The position numbers were made by a program, and so were the translations under genes. Of a DNA stretch of 64,000 bases, positions 24,473-33,439 are shown piece after piece. Within the stretch, counting starts at the first letter, position 1. Each line of letters opens with the position of its first letter. The stretch is from the NCBI RefSeq assembly GCF_000005505.3, contig NC_016135.3, forward strand, positions 12,494,613-12,558,612. Direction: 5' to 3'. The DNA is from Brachypodium distachyon (lineage: Eukaryota > Streptophyta > Magnoliopsida > Poales > Poaceae). The notes beneath the pieces were generated by a model. The model did not search any database, was not told the origin of the DNA, and was given only the letters and a program-made list of their open reading frames with translations.

Positions 24473-26250
24473 GCGCGCGTCCGCAAGGGCATGAAGCTAA
24501 AGGAGGAGGGTGTCAAGGTCAAGAAGGTGCCCCTGCATGACGGCAACAAGGCGCGCACCGTTTCCATTGGTACGAGCCTCGGCGACAAATAGGAAAGCGC
24601 CCTCGTCGCCTTCCTCTGGGCGAATTCTGACGTGTCCGCTTGGGAGCCGTCAGACCTTCCCGGAGTCCCTAGGGAGGTGATCGAGCATAGGGTGGCGGTG
24701 CGGCCAGACGCGTGGCCCATCAAGCAGAAGGTTCACCGGCAAGCACAAGAACGCAAGGACTTCATCCAGCAAGAAGTGGAAAAGCTCAAGAATGCCGGGG
24801 CGATCAGGAAAGTGTTGTACCCTACTTGGTTAGCGAATCCTGTTGTAGTCCCTAAGGCTGGGAATAAATTACGCATGTGTGTAGATTTTACTGATCTTAA
24901 TCGTGCATGCCCTAAGGACCCCTTCCCCGTACCCCGAATCGATCAAATAGTAGATTCCACAGCAGGTTGTGAGTCTTTATGCTTTCTGGATGCCTTCTCC
25001 GGCTACCATCAGATTAAGATGGCAGTCGAAGATGAGAAGAAAACAGCGTTTATCACCCCAGTTGGCTGCTACTGTTATACATGCATGCCTTTCAGGATGA
25101 AGAACGCGGGCTTGACATTTCAGCGCGCCTTGCGCGAGTGTCTGGGACCCCGGCTACGCTATAATATCGAGGCCTACATGGACGATATCGTCGTCAAGTC
25201 GTGGCGCGGGGACTCGCTCGTCGGCAACCTGCAAGAGACATTCGATAATCTCCGCAGGATCAAGCTCAAGCTTAACCCCGAGAAGTGCACGTTCGGCGCG
25301 GACTCGGGGCACTTGCTGGGCTTCTTGGTATCTCACCGAGGAATCGAGGCCAATCCACAGAAGATCGAGGCGATCGAGAAGATGGAGGCACCCCCCAAGG
25401 TCAGAGACGTCCATCGCCTCAACGGTTGCGTTGCGGCGCTCGGGCGTTTCATCTCAAGGTTGGGCGAGCGAGCCTTGCCTTTCTTCAAGGTAATGAAGAA
25501 GAAGGGCCCAATCAACTGGACCCCCGAGGCAGAAACAACGTTCCAGGACTTGAAGCAGTACCTGAAGTCGCCGCCGATCCTCGTTGCCTCCAAGCCGGGC
25601 GAGCCGTTGCTGCTTTACCTGGCAGCAACAGACCAGGTAGTGAGCTCCATGCTCATTGCCGAGAGGGAAGAACAAGTCTCGGGGACTGAGACAGGGGGGG
25701 GGGGGGGCTACGGCGATCCGGGAGAACCCCCGGCAACCGCCTCTACCCCGGGAGCCGAGGGGCGGTCCACTCAGGATGCCCCCCCGCAAGCGGCTAGTGC
25801 AGCACCCCGTGTACTTCGTTAGCACGGTGGCACAACAAGTAAATCCCTGAGATTTTTTTCTTCTTTTTTCTTTTTGTGGCCTTCTGTTGTGCGATGCCCG
25901 GGTACAGTACCCGCAGGTTCAGAAGCTTTTGCTTGGGATCCTGCTCGCTTCACGGAAGTTGCGCCATTACTTTCAGGCGCACAGCATCACGGTGGTGTCG
26001 GGGTTCTGCCTGGAGCGAGTCCTCATCAACCGTGAAGCCACCGGGAGGGTGGCCGAATGGAGAATGGAGCTGGCAGAGTTCGGGCTGCGTTTCATGAATA
26101 CCAAATGCATCAAGAGCGCCGCTCTCGCAGACTTTGTCACAGAGTGGACGTCCACGGGAATAGAGGAAGAAGAGCTGGAAGCAAGCCTTCTTAGCAAATT
26201 GGATGAAGGGTACTGGGTCATGTACTTCGACGGCACCTTCAGTCTGTAGG
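24473..26250 (+). pseudogene. Reverse transcriptase and RNase H of Gypsy element 1
   Basis: The reading frame at 24632-25690 holds the Gypsy reverse transcriptase: YPTWLANPVVVPKAGNKLRM, DFTDLNRACPKDPFPVPRID, FLDAFSGYHQIKM (first catalytic Asp) and YMDDIVVKS (YxDD). The RNase H1 connection follows. A run of 14 G (25694-25707) marks a frameshift in the RNase H part. The tail of that domain (RKLRHYFQAHSITVVSG, 25950-26015) is in another frame behind a 63-bp insertion. A stop at 26247 then interrupts the start of the second RNase H (YFDGTFSL). The copy is inactive. Confidence 0.9.
25830..25892. repeat. 63-bp insertion with short inverted ends in RNase H
   Basis: Gypsy element 2 is truncated here and gives no comparison, but the RNase H frame runs VYFVSTV up to 25829 and resumes with CDARVQYPQVQKLLLG from about 25889. 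The intervening DNA starts GCACAACAAG and ends CTTCTGTTGTGC, nearly inverted complements, around a T-rich core. It may be a tiny foldback insertion. A short intron is less likely, since the outer bases do not fit GT..AG. Confidence 0.4.
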
Positions 26251-27247
26251 GCGCCGGTGTCGCGCATTGGAGATCAACTCAAATTCGTGATACAGCTCGA
26301 CTTCACCAACTCCACCAACAACACAGCAGAGTACGAGGGGCTGCTAGCCGGGCTACGCGCGTCAATCGCCCTCGACATCAAGCGCCTGGTTGTTCGCGGG
26401 GATTCTCTCGTGATAAACCAGGTGAACAAGGATTACGACTTCCCCCAGATGGCAGCGTACGTGGAGGAAGTGCGAAAGCTGGAGTCCAAGTTCAAGGGAC
26501 TTCAGTTTGAACACGTGAAGCGCAAGGACAACTTTGTTGCGGATGAACTGTCCAAGTGGGCAGCGGAACGCAGCAAGGTGCCTCCTGGGATATTCGTACA
26601 GAGGCAGTCAAAGCCCTCTGTCGATCCCAAGACGATTGCCGGGGAAGCCCCTCCGGCAGCCCAAGGAGACCCCGCAGCTGTGGGGCAACATGCCACCGAA
26701 CTCGTGGCATGCTTAAGCCGGGAACCGCCAGCCTGGGGGGCGGATATTGTTCGTTACCTCAGGGACGGAACCCTCCGAGAGAAAGACGTTGCCACGGAGC
26801 GAGTAGCCCGGCAAGCCAAGATGTACGCTCTGGTAGATGGGGATCTCTACCGGAGGCGTCCAAGCGGAGTTATGCTCCTCTGCGTGCCACAGGAGGAAGG
26901 GCGCACGCTGCTGGAGGATATCCATCGAGGCACATGTTCGCACCATGTGGCCTCCAGGGCGCTAACTGGAAAAGCATCCCGGCACGGCTTCTACTGGCCA
27001 ACAGCCTTAGCTGATGCTGAGCAACTAGTCAAGACCTGCAAAGCCTGCCAGTTTCATGCCAAGAAGAGCAACCAGCCAGCGCAAGCCCTGCAAGTCATCC
27101 CATCCTCGTGGCCGTTTGCGGTCTGGGGGCTGTACATCGTCAGAAAGATGCTGAGAGCTGTTGGCGGTTACGAGTACCTCCTTGTAGCCATCGACAAGTT
27201 CTCAAAGTGGATCGAGGTGGAGCCTGTGCGAGCTGTCACAGCACAGG
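26203..27247 (+). pseudogene. Second RNase H (aRH) and truncated integrase, Gypsy 1
   Basis: After RNase H1 comes an archaeal-type RNase H (RVT_3): YFDGTF, NNTAEYEGLLAGLRAS, VVRGDSLVINQVN and HVKRKDNFVADELS. A second RNase H of this kind marks the Tat lineage of plant Gypsy elements. The integrase zinc-binding part (HxxxH...CKACQFH, about 26940-27060) and the start of the catalytic core (YEYLLVAIDKFSKWIEVEP) follow. At 27247 the frame breaks off in VTAQ and runs straight into an LTR, so most of the integrase core, its catalytic D-E residues and the polypurine tract are gone. Confidence 0.88.
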
Positions 27248-27760
27248 TGTCGCACCAGTGGCACCCGGGGTACCACCGCTGCGCAACGCGTGGGCCCCGT
27301 TCCTGAGTTCCCGGGAAGGTTTCATCCTGGGCAGGTTCCTGGGTACGTTGGGCCTGGGCGCTTCCCGGGGATCGACTTGCCGGGACAGGGGGTTCCCGGG
27401 CACATGCCCCCGCCTCAAGCATGGGGCCCAGTAGCCAGATCATCAGCGCCACGCGGAGCGTGGTGGGCGTGGGATGCGCGGCCCCACCGGGGCAAGGAGT
27501 AAGGCGCACGGCTCATTAAATGAGCCGACCGGCGGGGCGTTACCCGTCCGATCAAGGGAACAGTGGTTGTCCAGTCCTACTCTAGGGTTTTAGACCCCTA
27601 GCGGTGGAGGTGGCATCCATGCACGCCACCAGCTCACCGGGGGGAGTTGTATGCCTCTCCGCTCGACACTTGTAGCTCATGCACCGTGGCACCTGTGGCA
27701 TCCCCTTGAGTATAAAAGGAGGACCCACGCCAACGGTCAAGGGTTCTGAGGAGGTTGGGT
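27248..27760 (+). repeat. Truncated Gypsy LTR joined to the integrase break
   Basis: The segment starts TGTCGCACCAGTGGCACCCG and is much closer to the LTR at 29204 than to the 5' LTR at 18014 (shared GCGCACGGCTCA, GTTACCCGTCCGATCAA, CATGCACGCCACCAGCTCAC and GAGTATAAAAGGAGGACCCA near 27708). Similarity to the 29204 copy ends around 27740-27760. The LTR therefore lacks its 3' part and did not arise as the ordinary 3' LTR of element 1. An unequal exchange or a deletion between two related elements is likely. Confidence 0.7.
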
Positions 27761-28179
27761 TTTGGTTCGTTCGGTTCAGTTGGACTCTCAGTTATTGCCA
27801 GAATATGCAACCTTATAGGTGTCTCACTTCGACGGGTATTTGCCTGTTGTGGTAAGGCTGTAGCCGGAGAGGAACTAGGCTGTGGCGGTGCCACCAGCGA
27901 GAGATGAGGAATTAGGAAATAGGGAAAGGCTTATGTTTCTTTTTTCATAGAAATGATGTTGTTCTTTATTTGTTTATCCATTTGTTGAACTGCTTTCATG
28001 CACTAATGGTTTTGTCATTCATGAACTTCCAGCATGGCGGCTAATTGGGATCTTGTCTACGCCAATGCCATTCTTGGTTATATTGACCCCATACCAACGA
28101 GAGTGGAAACGGAATCAGCGGATTAAGCTCGCGGAGGTTGCTAACACGGTAGATGCAGGAAAGAAGCGCAATAATTCTC
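27761..28179 (+). other. Unique DNA before the peptidase fragment, possible exon
   Basis: This stretch is not part of the neighbouring LTRs. It holds a short frame from an ATG at 28033 (MAANWDLVYANAILGYIDPI) just behind an acceptor-like TTCCAG. It could be an upstream exon and intron of the broken peptidase gene to its right, but the frame stops after 31 codons and I cannot connect it with certainty. Confidence 0.35.
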
Positions 28180-28268
28180 TTGGCGCGACCTGGTCTCTAC
28201 CGGGTTCATGATCGGGGTGAATGGCGGCGAGATGATACTACTGACGACTGTGCACTCAATCCAACACT
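28180..28268 (+). pseudogene. Trypsin-like peptidase gene fragment, part 1
   Basis: The + strand reads DLVSTGFMIGVNGGEMILLT then TVHSIQH, and the frame runs on without a break into the sequence at 45362 on the far side of the Sirevirus insertion (LFGASIPITPTQINDPFKVE). The pattern TGF-x-IG, then LLT-x-x-H, is the His region of trypsin-like (chymotrypsin-fold, Deg/HtrA-related) peptidase domains found in many grass proteins. The last five bases, ACACT, are the target duplication. Further left a stop precedes the frame, so the true start of the exon is unknown. Confidence 0.72.
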
Positions 28269-29203
28269 TGTGAGATCGAGATAGGCAATCAGGGAGGGAG
28301 GGGTTGAATGATTGCGCGGAAGCAAATTAAAACTTTTCCCGAAAGTTCAAATCCTAAATCACCTTTCTGTCCGTGATAGTAAAACAGCCGTAACTTTTGA
28401 TTAGATGAACCAAAACATACGTATGAGTATGAAAAACAAAGGTATTGAAATTATCTAACCAACACAACAAAAATCCGCTCAATTGGACTTACCAATCAAA
28501 AGATATGATCAAAGCAGTAACAGCTGACAGAAAGTTATGAGAATTAATCTATAATCGATTTCGAGAAATAACAAGAAAGATGAAGTCATAGCGATCTTTT
28601 CTTGATCTTGTGGTAAACCTGCAGCAAAATATTATGAACTCGTGATAAATCTGCAGCAAAGTGTTAGAAAGATCTAGCACGAAAAATCCACGAAGATCCG
28701 AGAAAAACAGAGATGACACCGCCAACGAATCTCTTTATTGCAACGATGTTGATCGATTACAAAAGATGAAACCATGCATCCAAGAACTCTCCAAAAATTG
28801 ATCTAGATCCAAACCTTTGAGTTCCCTCACGTCCTTGCTAAAACCCTAGTTAGGACGCCCTCTATTTATAAGGGAAAAGTTAGCGACCCTAAATCGAGTC
28901 CGAATCCAACACGAACTCCTCTGTCCCGGTCGATATTCTGCCCGTGGGGCCCGCATACGACCTCGGATTGAGATGACACCAAAAGAAAAGTTGTTCGCCT
29001 CAACGACGCTCACAACTTTCATGTGGACTACTTTTCCATCAGACGCTGTCTTGACAACGCTACTATTTAATCTTTAAACAACTCTCATCCAGTCACGACT
29101 AGACCTACATGTCTTCACGTCGATGCTACTCCATGCCATCAACTCTTCTTGTGATGTCTTCAAAACTCGACCATCACGTGTCGAATATCTCCGGTATAAA
29201 CAA
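28269..29203 (-). repeat. 3' LTR of the Sirevirus element, distal part
   Basis: The start at 28269 (TGTGAGATCGAGATAGGC, minus-strand LTR end) and the next about 205 bp match the 5' LTR at 44966-45171. The remainder to 29203 has no counterpart in the 5' LTR. The final AACAA (29199-29203) is the left copy of the duplication made by Gypsy element 2, and the LTR continues at 40345. Confidence 0.88.
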
Positions 29204-30199
29204 TGTCGCACCAGTGGCACCCGGAGTACCACCGCTGCGCAACGTGTAGGCCCCGTTCCCAAGTTCCTGGGAAGGTCTCATCCCGGGGAGTGTCTATGAG
29301 CTCCCTGGCAAGCTACCAGCCCGAAAGGGGCTAGCGGGACTTCGGGGATTGTTCCCGCCTGGGCACCTCCCGGGAAGCTGCTTCCCGGGAGGGGGTTCCC
29401 GGGTGCGTTGGGCCCGGGTGCTTCCCGGGGTCGACTTGTTGGGACTGGGGGTTCCCGGGCGTGGGGCCCAGTGGACAGCACCACGCGGGCGCGTGGCGGG
29501 CGCGGGACGCGCGGTCCCACCAAGGTGAGGAGTAAGGCGCACGGCTCAGTAAACGAGCCGACCAACGGGTAGTTACCCGTCCGATCAAAGGAACAGTGGT
29601 TGTCTAATCCTACCCTAGGGTCTTTGGCCCCTAGCAGCGGAGGTGGCACCCATGCACGCCACCAGCTCACCGGGGGGAGTTGTATGCCTCCCCGTTGGAC
29701 ACTTGTAGCCCATGCACCGTGGCACCTGTGGCATCCCCTTGAGTATAAAATGAGGACCCATGCCAACGGTCAGGGGGTTGGACAGTTGTTCGGTTCCGCA
29801 TTGTTTTCTGGCTCGGTTCAGCAAGTTCGCTCAGTTCGCTCGGCAGGAGCTTATTTGGCTCCAGTAGACAGCAGCACAGAGCAGTCAGGAGCGCCTAGCC
29901 ACTGAGAGCAAGCCCGGGAGCTTGCCCTGCAACTTGTAAACATTTGATCCGTAATCAATATCAGCTCAGACAGACAGGACGTAGGGTTTTACACATCCGG
30001 GTGGCCCGAACCTGGGTAAAAACATGCGTGCATCTGTTCTTGGACTAGCGCGTACCCCTAGCACTTCGTCTCGCCGGCCTCGTAGGGCCTCATCGGCCGT
30101 GCCGGCGATCACCGGGTCTCTGCCCCAGACGCCCCTATCGAACATAAAAGCGGGTCGTGGCCGCACGCCCCCGGTGTCGGAGCACCGAGCGACGACATC
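29204..30199 (+). repeat. 5' LTR of Gypsy element 2
   Basis: The 996-bp LTR runs from TGTCGCACCAGTGGCACC to CGAGCGACGACA (TG..CA). The next bases, TCTGGCGCGGGAGTGG, give the primer-binding region in the same position as in element 1. A TATA-like GAGTATAAAATGAGGACCC is at about 29740. The stretch 29635-30199 is repeated at 39777-40339 with few differences, the second LTR copy. Confidence 0.92.
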
Positions 30200-30290
30200 T
30201 GGCGCGGGAGTGGACAACGCCGGAGATCGCCGGCAGCAGAGTTTCCATCGGCGTCGGCTTCGCTCTTCTTCGCCGACGAGTCTAGTCACC

Positions 30291-32618
30291 ATGCCCCCCA
30301 AGCGGGCTGTTGACTCACGCATAGACCCGCGTGAGGCCCCAGCGGCGCACACGCGGTCGCACGACGTGCGACCCGAGTTGGGGGCTCAGGAGAACCCCGA
30401 GCCCTCGAGGGTGCAGCAAACGCAGCTGCCTCCGCTGCCTCCTCGGCCGTCGACCAACAATCGGCCGAGGGGACTGGCTGCCCCCAGTGCTGGGGGCAGT
30501 CGGGCGAGCACGCACGGCGTCGCCTGGGCCAGCCAACGGGTTGAGTCGCGGCCCGAGGACATCCCGCGGCGGCGGCACCAGGAGCACGCCGCGTCACGTG
30601 CAACCCCTGGGGTTCACACCCTGCACACCCGGAGGCGTCCGGGGCCAGGGTGGGAAGCAGCCGTTCAGGAAACCAGTTGCCCCCCGTGCAAACCCCGGCT
30701 GAAGCCATCATCGCCGCGCGCGTCATGGTGCGGTACGAGCCGCAGCAGGGCACGCCGGCGCACGAGACGTGGCGCGAGGAGTTGGAAGCGCTTCTCGCCC
30801 TAGTCACCCAACAGCCGCAAGGCGAGGGCGCCCCGGTAGGCTCCGGCCACGGGCAGAACCCAGAGCGCGGAGACGCGCCACCCACCTCACGACAGGGGGA
30901 GAACCCTCCCCCTCCTCAGCGAGGGCAAGGAGACGGGGGCCCGGAGGGGTCCTCGAACTCATCGCCCACCGTTCCGGGGGGCGATGCGCGTGGCATCTTG
31001 AATGCCCGCCAGCAGGAGGATCTGCGCCAGCGCCCACAGGAGCAGGAAGACGCTCCCATGGGCCCCGAGGACGGCTGCACCGCGTTCACGCGCGAGCTGC
31101 GGCGGGTGACGTGGTCCCGTAAGTTCCGAGCGCCTGCGCTCGGTACGTACGACAGAACCGCTAACCCCAAGGATTTTCTCCTGACCTACACGTTGGGCAT
31201 GCATGCCATCGGCGCCGACGACAAGGTCAGGGCGAACTGGTAGCCGATGGTCCTGAAAGGATCAGCGCGAACCTGGTTGCTCAACCTGCCCGCCGGGTCC
31301 GTCGCCACTTGGGGCGACCTGCGCGAGCAGTTCGTGAGCGCGTTCCAGGACAGCTATAAGCGCCCGGGAACCATGGCAGAGCTGCACACTATTGTGAAAA
31401 AACCGGAAGAGACGTTGCGGGCCTTCGTCAACCGCTTCTCCAACCTCTCCTATTCCATCCCGGAGGCGGAGGCGGCCGCCATTATCAACACCTTTGCCAT
31501 CAACATCCGCGATCCCAAGATGCGCGAGAAGCTGAGCACGCATCGGATCCGGACGACGCAGAACTTGTACGCCCTGGCGCACAAATGCGCCATGGCGAGG
31601 GCTCGCAGAAGAAGGGTTCCTGCAAGCGCAGCGAGAAACAAGTCCTCGCTGCGGACTCGGGGGCTCCTGCCGCGAGGCCCGCGAAGAAGGCCTTGCCGGG
31701 TGGAGAGTCTGGCGGGAAGCAGGGCGACGCGCCCCGCTGCCCCATCCACAGCAACTCCACCCACGACGCGCAGAATTGCCGCGTTCTGCAGGGGATCAAG
31801 CAGCGGCTGGAGCAGCGCCACGAGGAGAGCCGCGCCGCCGGCGCCTGCTTCAATTGTGGCGACATCGGGCATCTCTCCCGAGATTGCCCGAACGACCCCA
31901 GAGCGGGGCCGAGGCCGGCCGGCGGTGGTGCCGGCAAGGGTGAACCCCAAGGGGTAATACCCTTCGTCGTCTCGCCGATCATTAGCAATATGACGGTGAC
32001 CAAGGTGCTGGTGGATAAAAGAGCGGGGCTTAACCTCCTGTCCGCCAGGCTGGTGGAAAAGCTGCAGCTGCCGATGGAGCAGCTGAAGCCCACCGAACCG
32101 TTCTGGGGGTGAACCCCGGGATCGTGCGCCCGCTGGGACGCATCACGCTGCCGGTCACCTTCGGGTCCCGAGAAGCGTTCAGGACCGAGCACATAGTGTT
32201 CGACGTAGCGCATACCCCGTTGCCCTACAACGGGATCCTTGGTCGGCTAGCGCTGATTAAGTTTATGGTGGCTACGCATTGCGCCTATGGCGTGATGAAG
32301 ACGCCGTCCGTCTATGGAGTCCTCTCCATCAGGTGCGACCTCAAAGACGCGGCTTGGTGCGTTGGCGAGGTCGTTCGGGCCGCTGCTGCAGCCGACGCCG
32401 GCGATGAGGATGCTGTTCAGGACGACGGCTTGCCGGGCGATGCCCCGGCAACGAAGAAGGCCCGCACTACCCCGCAAGGGCTTGCCGGGGAAGGCGCCGG
32501 CTCGAGCCCTGGCAAGGGGCAGGGGCTCCGGGAGGAGGCCGCCAAAGTGAAGAAGCTGCCCCTCCAAGCCGGCGACAAGGAGCGCACCGTTATCGTTGGT
32601 GCGAACCTGGCCGCCTAA
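30291..32618 (+). pseudogene. Gag and protease of Gypsy element 2 (broken)
   Basis: Gag starts at 30291 (MPPKRAVDSRIDPREAP), parallel to element 1. A frameshift lies near 30650-30800 and a TAG stop at 31241 within the core. The conserved part is read at 31247-31600 (LLNLPAGSVATWGDLREQFV, SIPEAEAAAIINTFAINIRD), then another frame (31585-32112) gives the zinc knuckle CFNCGDIGHLSRDCP and the protease region VLVDKRAGLNLLSA, where the D-S/T-G motif has become D-K-R. A further shift at about 32110 leads to the end of the protease (32109-32618). Confidence 0.88.
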
Positions 32619-32639
32619 TAGGAAAACGCCCTCGTCACC

Positions 32640-33308
32640 TTCCTCCGGGATAACGCCGACGTGTTCGCCTAGCAACCGTCAGACCTTCCCGGAGTCCCCA
32701 GGGAGGTGATTGAGCATTGGCTCGCGGTGGGTCCGGATGCGCACCCCGTCAAGCAGAATATCCGGCGGCAAGCACAAGAGCGGAAAGATTTCATCAAGCA
32801 AGAGGTGGGCAAGCTCAAGGCTGCCGGGGCAATCAGGAAAGTTTTGTACCCCACTTGGCTGGCTAACCCTGTAGTAGTGCCTAAAGCAGGAAATAAGCTT
32901 CGCATGTGCGTAGATTTTACCGATCTTAATCGTGCATGCCCCAAGGATCCCTTCCCTGTACCCCGTATCGACCAGATAGTTGATTCTACCGCTGGTTGTG
33001 ACTTGCTGAGTTTTCTGGATGCTTTCTCCGGCTACCATCAAATCAAGATGGCGATCGAGGATGAGGAAAAGACAACGTTTATCACCCCGCTTGGCTGCTA
33101 TTGCTATACATGCATGCCTTTTGGGTTGAAAAATGCGGGCTCCACATTCCAGCACGCTCTGCGCGAATGTTTGGGGCCCCAGCTAGACCGCAATGCGGAG
33201 GCCTACATGGACGACATCGTCATCAAAAGAAAGCGTGGGGACTCGCTGATTGATGACCTGCGGGAGACGTTCGATAACCTCCGCAGGATCAAGCTCAAGC
33301 TGGAATAA
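32640..33308 (+). pseudogene. Reverse transcriptase of Gypsy element 2, truncated
   Basis: The frame contains YPTWLANPVVVPKAGNKLRM, DFTDLNRACPKDPFPVPRID, FLDAFSGYHQIKM and YMDDIVIKR, so the palm motifs are present. It then stops after RRIKLKLE at 33308 instead of continuing to the thumb and RNase H, which are present in element 1. A stop also interrupts the connection at 32670. The sequence after 33308 is the antisense ORF region, so a deletion removed RNase H and integrase. Confidence 0.9.
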
Positions 33309-33439
33309 TCAAGTGCCGAATGATTACATGGACTAATCAAAAGGTGATTGTTCAAATGGGGCTAAGCGCCATACTTGCAGGAAAAGCAAACAAAGCAAGA
33401 TACAGAGGGAGCAATGAGCACGGCTGGGGGCTGCGGCAA

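Noticed and set aside
25840..25890. Short intron in the Gypsy RNase H
   Set aside because: There is a T-rich stretch and a GTAAAT, but no acceptor restores the frame cleanly; a small insertion fits better.
18009..27260. Target duplication TGAAA for Gypsy element 1
   Set aside because: TGAAA precedes the 5' LTR, but the right-hand LTR is truncated, so no matching copy can be placed.
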